A DNA stretch of 64,000 nt from Stappia indica (GCF_009789575.1 NZ_CP046908.1:2335001-2399000), one strand, 5' to 3'; positions 36,830 to 45,361 are shown, counted from the first letter of the stretch. The notes: a model not told the origin generated them from the sequence alone. A program made the numbers and translations.

Positions 36830-39414
36830 GCATGCACGGTGTCCTGCCCGCCCCCTCGCAGCGCCGCGCCCGCCCGCCCCTCGGTCTTGCCTTCCGCTTC
36901 GCGCTTCGCGAGATGCGCGGCGGGCTGAAGGGCTTCTACGTCTTCATCGCCTGCATTGCGCTCGGTGTTGCGGCGATTGCCGGCGTCGCCTCGGTCTCGC
37001 GCGCCCTTGTAGAGGGCATTGCCGCCGAAGGCACCTCGATCCTCGGCGGCGACATGTCGGTGCGCCTGATCCACCGCACCGCAGACGAGCAGGAACTCGC
37101 CTGGCTCGACAGCCTCGGCGATCTCTCGCGCATCGCCACCTTGCGCGCCATGGCGCGCGTGCCCAGCAGCGGCGAGCAGACCCTCGTCGAGCTGAAGGCC
37201 GTCGACAACGCCTACCCGCTCTATGGCGAGATGCAGCTTTCAGGCGGCGAAGCGCTGGACGCGGCCCTTGCCCAGCAGGACGGGCTCCACGGCGCCGTCG
37301 TCGAGCCGGAGCTGCTGGTGCGCCTCGGACTTGAAAAGGGCGACACGCTGGTCCTCGGCCGCGCCAGCCTGCGCATCGCCGACACCATCGCCGCCGAGCC
37401 GGACCGCCTCAGCGACGGCATCAATTTCGGCCCCCGGATGATCGTCTCGGATGCGGCGCTGGAGGAGACCGGCCTCGTCCAGCCCGGCAGCCTGGTGCGC
37501 TGGCTCTATCGCATCCGCCTCCCCGAGGGCACCTCCAACGCCGCCGTCGAGACGCTGGCCGAGGAAGCCGACCAGCGCTTCCCGCTCGCCGGCTGGCGGG
37601 TGCAGTCGCGCGCCAATGCCGCGCCCGGCCTGCAGCGCAACATCGACCGCCTCGCCCAGTTCCTCACCCTTGTCGGCCTGACCGCGCTGGTGGTCGGCGG
37701 CGTCGGCGTCGCCAATGCGGTGCGCTCCTATCTCGATGCCAAGCGGCCGGTCATCGCCACCTTCCGCTGCGTCGGCGCCGACGGCGATTTCGTCTTCCGC
37801 GTCTACCTCATCCAGATCCTCTGCCTGGCCGGGCTCGGCATCGCCGCCGGCCTCGTCATCGGCGCCCTGATCCCCTATGTCGCCGCCGGCTTCATCACCG
37901 CCGTGCTGCCGGTCAAGGCGATCGCCGCGATCTATCCGGCCGAGCTCGGCCTCGGCGTGCTCTATGGCGGGCTCACCGCGCTCGCCTTCGCGCTGTGGCC
38001 ACTCGGCCGCGCCCACGACGTGCCGCCGAGCCTCCTGTTCCGCGACGATGCCTCCGCCACCCGCACCTGGCCGCGCAAGCGCTACATCGTCGCCACCGCC
38101 GCCGCCGTGCTGCTGCTCGCCGGCCTTGCCGTCCTGCTGGCCGGCGACCTGCGCATTTCGCTCACCTATGTCGGCGCGACGGCAGTGGTCTTCGTGCTGT
38201 TGATGCTGATCGCGCGCGGCATCATGGCCGCGGCCCGCCGCATGCCGCATCCGCGCGGCGCGGAGTTGCGCCTGGCGCTGGCCAACATCCACCGGCCCGG
38301 GGCGCTGACCCCGTCCGTCGTGCTCTCGCTCGGCCTCGGCCTGTCGCTGCTGGTCGCGCTGGCGCTGATCGACGGCAACCTGCGCCGCGAACTCGGCACC
38401 ACCATCACCCAGAACGCGCCGAGCTTCTTCTTCCTCGACGTGCAGCAGTCCGAGCGCGAGGCCTTCGACGCCCTGCTCGCCCGCGAGGCGCCCGGCGGCA
38501 CCATCGACGGCGCGCCGATGCTGCGCGGCCGCATCGCGGCGGTCAACGGCGTGCCGAGCGACCAGATCGTCGCCCCGGAAGGCGGCGGCTGGGTCCTGCG
38601 CGGCGACCGCGGCATCACCTATGCCGCCGAAAAGCCGGCCAATGCCGTCCTGACCGAGGGCAGCTGGTGGGCGCCCGACCACAGCGGCACGCCGCTCGTC
38701 TCCTTCGAGGCGGATGCGGGCACCGATCTCGGCCTGAAGATCGGCGACACGATCACCGTCAACGTGCTCGGCCGCGAGCTGACCGCCGAGATCGCCAATT
38801 TCCGAAGGGTCGAGTGGGAATCGCTGGCGATCAATTTCGTCATGGTGTTCTCGCCCAACACCTTCGCCGGCGCGCCGCACACCCACCTGCGCACCCTCGC
38901 CTATGCCGACGGCGGGGACGAGGCCCGCGAGCTGGCGCTGCTCAAGACCCTCTCGCAGGAATTCCCGACCGTCACGGCGGTGCGCGTCAAGGACGCGATC
39001 CAGCAGGTCAACGCCCTGGTGGAGCAGCTTGCCGTGGCCATCCGGGCCGCCGCCTCCATCACGCTGGTCGCCTCGGTCCTCGTGCTGGGCGGCGCGCTCG
39101 CCGCCGGCCACCGGCACCGGGTCTACGATGCGGTGATCCTCAAGACGCTGGGCGCCACCCGCGGCCGGCTGATCGCCAGCTTCTCGATGGAATACGCGAT
39201 CCTCGGCCTCGTCACCGCCGCGTTCGCGGTGATCGCCGGGGCGCTCGCCGCCTCCTTCGTTCTGGTCGAGATCATGGATGCGACCTTCACCTTCCTGCCC
39301 GTGACCGCCTTCGGCGCGGCCCTCGCCGCGCTGGTCCTGACGGTCGGCTTCGGCCTTATCGGCACCTGGCAGGTGTTGGGGCGCAAGCCCGCGCAGGTGC
39401 TGCGCAACCTGTAA
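36826..39414 (+). CDS. ybbP: ABC transporter permease with FtsX-like domains, YbbP-like
   Basis: An 862-residue inner-membrane protein with the 10-helix YbbP layout: a first membrane helix near 30-55, a periplasmic domain to about 280, an FtsX helix group (about 285-410), two more central helices (about 420-455), a helix near 495, a second periplasmic domain to about 730, and a last FtsX group (about 740-855). The C terminus is VLGRKPAQVLRNL. The start is either the GTG overlapping the ATPase stop or an ATG two codons later. Together with the ATPase and the divergent esterase it reproduces the tesA-ybbAP locus; its substrate remains unknown. Confidence 0.92.
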   Translation: MSMHGVLPAPSQRRARPPLGLAFRFALREMRGGLKGFYVFIACIALGVAAIAGVASVSRALVEGIAAEGTSILGGDMSVRLIHRTADEQELAWLDSLGDLSRIATLRAMARVPSSGEQTLVELKAVDNAYPLYGEMQLSGGEALDAALAQQDGLHGAVVEPELLVRLGLEKGDTLVLGRASLRIADTIAAEPDRLSDGINFGPRMIVSDAALEETGLVQPGSLVRWLYRIRLPEGTSNAAVETLAEEADQRFPLAGWRVQSRANAAPGLQRNIDRLAQFLTLVGLTALVVGGVGVANAVRSYLDAKRPVIATFRCVGADGDFVFRVYLIQILCLAGLGIAAGLVIGALIPYVAAGFITAVLPVKAIAAIYPAELGLGVLYGGLTALAFALWPLGRAHDVPPSLLFRDDASATRTWPRKRYIVATAAAVLLLAGLAVLLAGDLRISLTYVGATAVVFVLLMLIARGIMAAARRMPHPRGAELRLALANIHRPGALTPSVVLSLGLGLSLLVALALIDGNLRRELGTTITQNAPSFFFLDVQQSEREAFDALLAREAPGGTIDGAPMLRGRIAAVNGVPSDQIVAPEGGGWVLRGDRGITYAAEKPANAVLTEGSWWAPDHSGTPLVSFEADAGTDLGLKIGDTITVNVLGRELTAEIANFRRVEWESLAINFVMVFSPNTFAGAPHTHLRTLAYADGGDEARELALLKTLSQEFPTVTAVRVKDAIQQVNALVEQLAVAIRAAASITLVASVLVLGGALAAGHRHRVYDAVILKTLGATRGRLIASFSMEYAILGLVTAAFAVIAGALAASFVLVEIMDATFTFLPVTAFGAALAALVLTVGFGLIGTWQVLGRKPAQVLRNL

Positions 39415-39573
39415 CGGACGCCAGGGAACGGGCGGCGGGGCTCTCCGCCGTCCGCATGTTCTCCCCAGGCGGCCGGCAAGAGGGTTCCAATATGCGCGTA
39501 TCGCGATAGTCTCGCCGGAGGCTGCCCTGCGTTCCGGGGCGGCGCATGCCATGACACCCCGGGGGACAAGACC

Positions 39574-40329
39574 ATGACCAAGACCCGCCTGCACGCGGCC
39601 CGTGCCGCCTTTCTCGCTGCCGCCATCGCCCTTTCCGGCACCGCCGCCCATGCCGAGTCGCCCTTCCATACCGGCGTCTGGCAGGTCAACGAGCCGACGG
39701 GCCCGAACGGTCTCGTGGTCAGCGACTGGCTGGTCTTCGAGAACGGGCTGCCGAAGCGCTGGCTCTATCGCCGCGCCGGCACCAACGACCAGAACCAGTT
39801 CGACTTCCTCGTGCGCAACATCGGCGAGAGCACCTATGCACCGGTGCAGATCCGCGTCTACCGGACCGGCGACCACGAGATGAAGTACACCACCTTCGTC
39901 AAGGGAGCCGAGCCGGTCGAGCATCCGGCCAAGCGCCTGTCCATCCCCAACTACAAGAACTCCTGCCTGTCGGTGGAGAACAAGGGCGAGCGCCTGTTCG
40001 GCACCTGGGCGGGGACCACGGCCGCCTCGTTCAAGCGGCTGCGCCTGTCGAAGACCAAGCTGACCATCGACGGCCAGACCCGCAACGTCGAGGTGGCGCC
40101 CGTGCGCGTCGGCCGGCTCGGCATCGTCGAGAACGGCCAGCCGGTCGCGTTCCTCACCGATGCGGGCGGCGACTACGCGGTGCTGCAGTGGTTCAAGCCG
40201 GGCATCGACACCGCCACCATGGGCGACCCGAAGAAGGAAATCCTCGACTTTGCCCGCGAGGAGATCGTCCGCTGGCCGGGCGGAACCTGCGACCGGCAGA
40301 TCGCCTCGCGCCTGAAGGCGATGAAATAG
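39574..40329 (+). CDS. Secreted protein of unknown function
   Basis: A 251-residue protein with a signal peptide (AAFLAAAIALSGTAAHA, cleavage near residue 27) and no further membrane segment. The mature part begins ESPFHTGVWQVNEPTGPNGLVVSDWLVFENGLPKRWLYRRAG and has two cysteines far apart (SCLSVENKG, GGTCDRQ) that could form a disulfide. I do not recognise a domain. It stands alone between the YbbP permease and the BI-1 gene. Base composition is like its neighbours. Confidence 0.8.
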   Translation: MTKTRLHAARAAFLAAAIALSGTAAHAESPFHTGVWQVNEPTGPNGLVVSDWLVFENGLPKRWLYRRAGTNDQNQFDFLVRNIGESTYAPVQIRVYRTGDHEMKYTTFVKGAEPVEHPAKRLSIPNYKNSCLSVENKGERLFGTWAGTTAASFKRLRLSKTKLTIDGQTRNVEVAPVRVGRLGIVENGQPVAFLTDAGGDYAVLQWFKPGIDTATMGDPKKEILDFAREEIVRWPGGTCDRQIASRLKAMK

Positions 40330-40479
40330 GCGGTTCCGACGGTTAACCCCCGCAGCAAAATGACAGAACGGTAATGTTCGCCGATCCGATTGCACCTTGT
40401 GGGCTGCCCGGCTTGTGCCCATATTCAGGGGGACGTGCGCGCGACCGTTGCGGAACGCGACGTTCGCATGACAGGCACG

Positions 40480-40556
40480 GGGTTGCGCAAGGGGCATCAC
40501 AGGGCTTCCGGCGCGGCCGGGAGACCGCCCGAAAGGGCAACCGTTTCAACGGATAG
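40480..40556 (+). ncRNA. ybhL leader-type structured RNA
   Basis: The 90 bases before the BI-1 gene form a series of compact hairpins: CTTCCGG...CCGGGAG, then GCCC-GAAA-GGGC with a GNRA loop, then CCGTT-TC-AACGG, ending just before the ribosome binding site. Rfam describes a ybhL leader in Rhizobiales exactly in front of genes of this family; the position, size and hairpin types agree. I cannot run a covariance search, so boundaries are approximate. Confidence 0.75.
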
Positions 40557-40567
40557 AGAGGATTTCG

Positions 40568-41353
40568 ATGTCGACCTTCGACCGCAATTCCAACACGAGG
40601 TACGCTGCGGCCGGCGCACACGCACAGGCCGGCGTCTATGATGAGGGCCTGCGCGCCTACATGCTGGGCGTCTACAACTACATGGCCCTCGGCCTCGGCA
40701 TCACCGGTGTGCTGGCTCTGGCCACGGCCTATTTCGCCACCACGCAGGATCCCGCCCAGGCGGCCGCCACGCTCGGCAACGGCACCCTGCTGACCCAGCT
40801 CGGCGTCACGCTCTACGGCAGCCCGCTGAAGTGGGTGGTGATGCTTGCCCCGCTGGCCATGGTGTTCTTCCTGAGCTTCCGCATCCAGTCGATGAGCGCC
40901 TCCACCGCGCAGACCACGTTCTGGGTCTATGCGGCGCTGATGGGCGTGTCGCTGTCCTCGATCTTCCTCGTCTATACGGGCGGGTCGATCGCACGGGTGT
41001 TCTTCATCACCGCGGCCTCCTTCGGTGCGCTGAGCCTCTACGGCTACACCACCAAGAAGGACCTGTCGGGCTGGGGTTCGTTCCTGTTCATGGGCCTGAT
41101 CGGCATCATCATCGCCTCGCTGGTCAACCTCTTCCTTGCCTCTTCGGCGCTGCAGTTCGCCATCTCGGTGATCGGCGTGCTGGTCTTCGCGGGCCTGACC
41201 GCCTACGACACCCAGCAGATCAAGGAAATGTACCATTCGGGCGACGGCTCCGAGGTTGCCAAGAAGAAGTCGATCATGGGCGCCCTGCGCCTGTACCTGG
41301 ACTTCATCAACCTGTTCCTGATGCTGCTGCAGCTGTTCGGCAACCGCGAGTAA
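40568..41353 (+). CDS. ybhL: Bax inhibitor-1/YccA family membrane protein (YbhL-like)
   Basis: A 261-residue inner-membrane protein with a hydrophilic N terminus and about seven transmembrane helices (beginning MLGVYNYMALGLGITGVLALATAYFA and ending LYLDFINLFLMLLQLFG). It carries the family C-terminal TAYDTQQIKEMY and the di-aspartate-type pore region. Bacterial BI-1 proteins can act as pH-sensitive calcium leak channels or interact with membrane proteases; no specific role is known for this branch. AGAGAGGA precedes the ATG, downstream of the structured leader. Ended by its own terminator. Confidence 0.93.
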   Translation: MSTFDRNSNTRYAAAGAHAQAGVYDEGLRAYMLGVYNYMALGLGITGVLALATAYFATTQDPAQAAATLGNGTLLTQLGVTLYGSPLKWVVMLAPLAMVFFLSFRIQSMSASTAQTTFWVYAALMGVSLSSIFLVYTGGSIARVFFITAASFGALSLYGYTTKKDLSGWGSFLFMGLIGIIIASLVNLFLASSALQFAISVIGVLVFAGLTAYDTQQIKEMYHSGDGSEVAKKKSIMGALRLYLDFINLFLMLLQLFGNRE

Positions 41354-41385
41354 TCGCGGGGCCCGACATGGCTCAAACATCGACG

Positions 41386-41418
41386 AGGGCGCGGCGCAAG
41401 CCGCGCCCTTTTCGTTTG
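41386..41418 (+). terminator. Rho-independent terminator of the BI-1 gene
   Basis: Stem AGGGCGCGGC/GCCGCGCCCT with a GCAA loop and TTTTCGTTT tail, 33 bases after the stop. Confidence 0.9.
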
Positions 41419-41609
41419 TGCCCCCCGCGCATATCCGCCCGGCCGCCCCCGGTTTGCAAAGCGTCCGCGCGCGGCGCCACTGCGTCCATTTTTGCAGCGA
41501 CGGGCCTCAAACCCCTGTTTTTCAAGGGCGTCGCCGATTGACGAAACCGGCCTCCTCGCGATTATCTCGCCCCGTTCTGTACTCCCTTCCTCACGGTCGA
41601 ACGGATCCC

Positions 41610-43670
41610 ATGTCCCGCGTTGCCAGAAGACTTGCCCGCGCTGTCCGGGCCTCCACCTGCCTGTCGATCCTGCCCCTCGCCTTTGCCGCCCCCCAGACGG
41701 CGGCCATGGCGGACGAATACTCGGCCCAGTGGGGCCTCGGCATGATCGGCGCCCGCATCGCCCACGAACGCGGCTGGACCGGCCGCGGCGTCACCGTCGG
41801 CGTCGTCGACAGCGGCATCATCGCCGGCCATCCCGATCTTGAGCCGAACGTCACGCCGCAGTCCTTCAGCGGCCACACCCTCGGCCCGTCCGACGGCGAC
41901 GTCGTCGGCCACGGCACCCATGTCGCCGGCACCATCGCCGCGCTCGCCAACGGCGTCGGCATGGTCGGCGTCGCGCCGGGTGCGCAGGTCACCTCGTTGC
42001 AGCTGTCCGGCCCCACCGGCGACATCGACGAACTCCGCCTCGACAGCATCGCCGCCTCGGCCATTTCCTATGGCCTCGACCACGGCATCCAGTTCTTCAA
42101 CAACTCCTGGGGCTCCGACCCGATGATGCCGGAGGGCGGCACCGATCTCGAGACGGTCCGCACCTTCTTCCTGAACGAACGCCCGGAAATGATGGCGACC
42201 TTCCGCCGTGTCGTCGACCAGGGCGCGGTGCTCGTGTGGGCCAACGGCAATGACGGCCTCCCGAGCGTTGCGCTGGAGCCCGGCCTGCCGCACCTCTTCC
42301 CCGAGCTGCGGGCCAACTGGCTGTCGGTCGCCGCCGTCGGCCGCGACGGCACGCTCGCCAACTATTCCAACCGCTGCGGCCTTGCCATGACCTGGTGCCT
42401 GTCGGCACCGGGCGGCGGCGACGACGAGGATGCCGACGGCATCTACTCGACCTCCAACACCGGCGGCTATGTCAACATGTCGGGCACCTCGATGGCCGCC
42501 CCCCATGTGACGGCCGCGCTCGCCATCGCCCGCGAGATGTTCCCCGACGCCGCCGCCACCGATCTGGCGCAGCTGGTGCTGGCGACCGCCCGCGACGTCG
42601 GCGCAGCCGGCATCGACAGCGAATACGGCTGGGGCCTGCTCGACCTTGCCAACCTGACGGCCACTCGCGAGGGCAGCACGGCTTCCGTGTTCAGCCAGTC
42701 GCAGACCGCCCAGGCCTCGACCCTGTCGCAGATCGCCGGCACCATCTCGAACCTTGCCGCCGCGCACGGATCGGGCAACGCCATGCCCGGCACGGTCAGC
42801 CTGTCGAGCCATGGCGCCGCCCCCGGCGAAGCCGCCCGCTACCGGCTGTGGGGCTCGATGCTCGGCAGCTTCTCCAGCACCTCGGCCAGCGCCGCCGCGC
42901 CCGGCAGCATCAGCCGCACCGGCGGCATGCTCACCGGTATCGACGTCACGCTCGCCGACGGCATCGGCGGCGGTGTCGGCATCGGCTTCACCTCGGGCAA
43001 CAGCCAGGGCGGCGGCAACACGGCACGGGCGACCGGCCTGCACGCGGTCGCCTATGGCAGCTATTCGGCCGGCGGCTTCTTCGCCGACGCGGCCGGCGGC
43101 CTGACCCGCTTCGAGACGAGCCGCACCCGCAATGCCATCGCCGGCGCGGGCGGCGCCGTCGCCTTCTCCGGCTCCAGCAATGCCGTCGATATCGGCGCCT
43201 GGTCGAATGCCCGCATCGGCATGACCTTCGAGACGATGGGCGCGACCGTGCAGCCCTATCTGCAGACCCGCCTCGTGCACCAGTGGCTGGGCAGCTCGAC
43301 CGAGACCGGCGCCGGCGTCTTCTCGCTTGCCGCCCCGTCCGCCAATGCCAGCCAGTTCGATGCCGGCGCGGGCGTGCGGGTCGCAGCCCCGGCCATGGCG
43401 CTCGGGACTGTCGCAACGGTTGCCCCGGTGATGGACGTCGCCTATGCCCGGGCCATCGGCTCGCTCGGCGACCGCCGCAGCGCCACCATGCTGGGCGCCC
43501 CGGTCACCGCCACCGGCAACGGCGTCGGCCGCGACATCGCCCGCCTGTCGGCCGGCGTCGAGGTCAACTCCGCGACCAACGGCCTGTCCGGCACGCTCAC
43601 CTATGCGGGCGAGTACCGGGCACGCGCCCGCTCGCATGCCCTCGCCGCGCGCATGTCCTACAAGTTCTGA
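41610..43670 (+). CDS. Autotransporter serine protease (subtilisin S8 passenger plus beta-barrel)
   Basis: A 686-residue type Va autotransporter. Signal peptide about 1-33 (ASTCLSILPLAFAAPQTAAMA). The S8 peptidase domain runs from about 40 to 420 with the full triad D67 (VVDSGI), H101 (HGTHVAGT) and S294 (SGTSMAAPH). After a short Ser/Ala-rich linker the autotransporter barrel (about 430-686) shows alternating short hydrophobic strands and ends in a terminal Phe (MSYKF), as required for outer-membrane insertion. ATG at 41610 is chosen to expose the signal peptide; its ribosome binding site is weak. The passenger is smaller than most, and there is no propeptide-like domain obvious to me. Substrate unknown. 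Confidence 0.93.
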   Translation: MSRVARRLARAVRASTCLSILPLAFAAPQTAAMADEYSAQWGLGMIGARIAHERGWTGRGVTVGVVDSGIIAGHPDLEPNVTPQSFSGHTLGPSDGDVVGHGTHVAGTIAALANGVGMVGVAPGAQVTSLQLSGPTGDIDELRLDSIAASAISYGLDHGIQFFNNSWGSDPMMPEGGTDLETVRTFFLNERPEMMATFRRVVDQGAVLVWANGNDGLPSVALEPGLPHLFPELRANWLSVAAVGRDGTLANYSNRCGLAMTWCLSAPGGGDDEDADGIYSTSNTGGYVNMSGTSMAAPHVTAALAIAREMFPDAAATDLAQLVLATARDVGAAGIDSEYGWGLLDLANLTATREGSTASVFSQSQTAQASTLSQIAGTISNLAAAHGSGNAMPGTVSLSSHGAAPGEAARYRLWGSMLGSFSSTSASAAAPGSISRTGGMLTGIDVTLADGIGGGVGIGFTSGNSQGGGNTARATGLHAVAYGSYSAGGFFADAAGGLTRFETSRTRNAIAGAGGAVAFSGSSNAVDIGAWSNARIGMTFETMGATVQPYLQTRLVHQWLGSSTETGAGVFSLAAPSANASQFDAGAGVRVAAPAMALGTVATVAPVMDVAYARAIGSLGDRRSATMLGAPVTATGNGVGRDIARLSAGVEVNSATNGLSGTLTYAGEYRARARSHALAARMSYKF

Positions 43671-43713
43671 CGTTTCGACGGTTCCGTGCTCGCAATCCCT
43701 GCGGCACCCCCTT

Positions 43714-43746
43714 GCGGAGGCCGGCCAGCCTGGCCTCCGCCTTTTC
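43714..43746 (+). terminator. Terminator of the autotransporter gene
   Basis: Perfect nine-pair stem GCGGAGGCC/GGCCTCCGC with a nine-base loop, then CTTTTCC, 43 bases after the autotransporter stop. Its right half is the first copy of the tandem array that follows. Confidence 0.75.
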
Positions 43747-43875
43747 CTCGTCGGTTGGGGCCGGCCAGCCTGGCCTCCGCCTTTTCCTCGTCGGTTGGGG
43801 TCGGCCCGCCTGGCCTCCGCTTTTTCCGTCGGTTGGGGCCGGCCCGCTTGGTCGCCGCCTTTTCCTTGCCGGGTC
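43721..43875 (+). repeat. 40-base tandem repeat array (four units)
   Basis: Units start at 43721, 43761, 43801 and 43839. The first two are identical over 40 bases; the third is 38 bases with a few changes; the fourth is a diverged copy that ends in the stop of the convergent DUF2794 gene. Each unit contains GGCC...TGGCCTCCGC-CTTTTCC, that is, half of the autotransporter terminator, then GTCGGTTGGGG. It seems to have grown by duplicating the terminator arm. Confidence 0.9.
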
Positions 43876-44296
43876 ACACCAGGCTGAGGTGACGCTTCTT
43901 CTCGAAGACCTTGAGAACCTGAGCGAGGTCGCCGCCGCGCTTGAGGATCACCCCGCCCGTGCCGACGACGGCATAGGCGCCCTGCCGCTTGGCATTGCGC
44001 GGCACCTTCTCGATACGAAACAGCGGCATTTCGGAGCTGCGGCGGAAGACCGAGAACACCGCCCGGTCCTTCAGATGATCGATGGCGTAGTCGCGCCATT
44101 CGCCGGAGGCCACCCGGTGGCCGTAGACCCGCAGGATCAGGTCGAGTTCGCGTCGGTGGAAGGACACCAGAACCGGGACCGAAGGGGCGGCCGGTGGAGC
44201 GGCCGATGGAGCCGCCGGACTGCGGGCAGGCGCGAAGCCGGAGATTGCCGCCGGTTCCGCACCCGGCCTGGATGCCTCTTCATCGAATTCGCTCAT
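43874..44296 (-). CDS. DUF2794 domain-containing protein
   Basis: A 140-residue alphaproteobacterial protein of unknown function. The N-terminal 45 residues are Pro/Ala-rich and likely disordered; the conserved part (about 45-140) includes VSFHRRELDLILRVYGHRVASGEWRDYAID, FSVFRRSSEMPLFRIEK and the basic end VLKVFEKKRHLSLV. Start at 44296 is preferred over an in-frame ATG eight codons upstream. Its stop lies inside the last unit of the tandem array, so array growth has reached the very end of the gene. Confidence 0.88.
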   Translation of the reverse strand: MSEFDEEASRPGAEPAAISGFAPARSPAAPSAAPPAAPSVPVLVSFHRRELDLILRVYGHRVASGEWRDYAIDHLKDRAVFSVFRRSSEMPLFRIEKVPRNAKRQGAYAVVGTGGVILKRGGDLAQVLKVFEKKRHLSLV

Positions 44297-44548
44297 CGCG
44301 CCTTCTGCCTCGCCGCCCAATGATCAGCCCGTCATCCAGCCGTCATGATGGGCTCCCCTTTCCGCCTTTGGCAAGTCCCGGCCAGTCCGGCCGCGGCCGG
44401 CGCCCCCTGCCCCCCTGGCACCGCCCGATATCCGTGCCGTGTATCGACGCGGCAAACCCTTGGGCAAAAATGGCAATTTCAAACAAATTCAGCCCGCTTC
44501 CGGGGGTTTTTGCGCCTCGTGTCGATTTCATAGTTTTGCCCCATTGCA

Positions 44549-44570
44549 GCCAAGACGGTGCCATCTTGGC
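44549..44570. repeat. Inverted repeat GCCAAGA-8-TCTTGGC
   Basis: Seven-base perfect arms separated by CGGTGCCA. Size and symmetry suit a dimeric regulator site or the 5' hairpin of a transcript; it lies about 30 bases before the candidate small RNA. Confidence 0.6.
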
Positions 44571-44599
44571 CGGCGAAATTGGCATCGTTGCATGAGGGA

Positions 44600-44722
44600 C
44601 TGACGACAAGGCTTCGGTACGCAACAGCCCCCCAGCCCCCCGGGGTTTTGTCTCAGGCGTTCCCCGACCCGCAAGGGCCGAGACTGCAACCGGAAGGGCC
44701 GGCTCCAATGCCGGCCCTTTTC
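44600..44722 (+). ncRNA. Candidate small RNA ending at an intrinsic terminator
   Basis: A strong terminator in an otherwise gene-free stretch implies a short transcript. GACAA (about 44606) can pair with TTGTC (about 44647) around a loop containing an unpaired CAGCCCCCCAGCCCCCC tract, which could base-pair with G-rich ribosome binding sites. No promoter of clear consensus was found and no Rfam family was recognised, so start and reality are uncertain. Confidence 0.35.
44694..44722 (+). terminator. Orphan rho-independent terminator
   Basis: Stem AAGGGCCGGC/GCCGGCCCTT with loop TCCAAT and a T4 tail followed by CCGTTT. The next plus-strand gene upstream ends a kilobase earlier and has its own terminator. 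Confidence 0.85.
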
Positions 44723-44839
44723 CGTTTCTGCAGCACTTGTTCCCCGTTTCTCCGCTTTTTCCACCTTGTCGGCGACCGCCGTTGATCAGGGCATGCGCAA
44801 CGGCTTTTGTCGGCCGGCGAAGGGCGCTATCATGTGCTC

Positions 44840-45361
44840 ATGAGTATCGGCCTGACAGCCCTGCGCCCTGCGCTCCACGACGATGCCGAAGCGCTCGCCA
44901 CCATCCACGAGGATGCCTGGCGATCGACCTATCGGGGTATCATCGACGGCCTGGAGCTGGAGCGGATGATCTCCCGCCGGGGGCCGAAATGGTGGCGCAC
45001 CGCCCTGTCGCGCGGCGTCCAGATCCAGATCCTCGAAGTCGCCGGCATTCCTGCCGGCTATGCCACCTGGGGCCGCAGCCGCATGCGCGAGCTGCCCTTC
45101 GAGGGCGAGATCTACGAGCTCTATGTCCGGCCCGACCACCAGGGTCTCGGCTTCGGCAGCGAGCTCTTCACCGCCACCCGCGCGGCCCTGGCCCGCGCCC
45201 GCCTCGACGGCCTTGCCATCCGCGTGCTCAAGGACAATGACGAGGCGGTCCGCTTCTACCAGCGCCGCGGCGGCCAGGTCCTGATGACCAGCCGCGAACG
45301 CGTCGCCCAGACGACGCTCGACCTCACGGTCTTCGGCTGGTTCGCCGAGGAGCGCTTCTGA
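44840..45361 (+). CDS. GNAT family N-acetyltransferase
   Basis: A 173-residue single-domain acetyltransferase. The acetyl-CoA site is in IYELYVRPDHQGLGFGSELF near 92-111 (HQGLGFG), followed by LAIRVLKDNDEAVRFYQRRGG. WRSTYRGIIDGLELERM near the N terminus is characteristic of RimI-like/YafP-like small GNATs. The start is uncertain: ATG at 44840, or GTG at 44834 which is better spaced from GAAGGG. Substrate unknown. Followed 23 bases later by the convergent flavoprotein gene. Confidence 0.87.
   Translation: MSIGLTALRPALHDDAEALATIHEDAWRSTYRGIIDGLELERMISRRGPKWWRTALSRGVQIQILEVAGIPAGYATWGRSRMRELPFEGEIYELYVRPDHQGLGFGSELFTATRAALARARLDGLAIRVLKDNDEAVRFYQRRGGQVLMTSRERVAQTTLDLTVFGWFAEERF

Larger units (their letters stand above)
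44297..44839. other. 543-base gap with terminator, palindrome and possible small RNA
   Basis: No open frame here looks like protein. The stretch contains C- and G-runs, the inverted repeat GCCAAGA...TCTTGGC (44549-44570), several short complementary segments between 44600 and 44690, and a strong terminator at 44694-44722 that no upstream plus-strand gene explains. It also holds the promoter of the DUF2794 gene on the minus strand. Confidence 0.6.

Noticed and set aside
37240-40500. 1086-codon minus-strand open frame across the YbbP permease and secreted protein
   Set aside because: Shadow of real genes; composition dominated by Gly, Asp, Arg, Glu and Ala and crosses two gene boundaries.
43721-43875. 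Possible CRISPR array
   Set aside because: Units are contiguous with no spacers, and are explained by copying of a terminator.
44600-44722. SRP RNA, 6S RNA or tmRNA in the gap
   Set aside because: The SRP tip GGAAG/GCAGC tetraloop arrangement, a 6S-like long central bubble and a tmRNA tag frame are not present.
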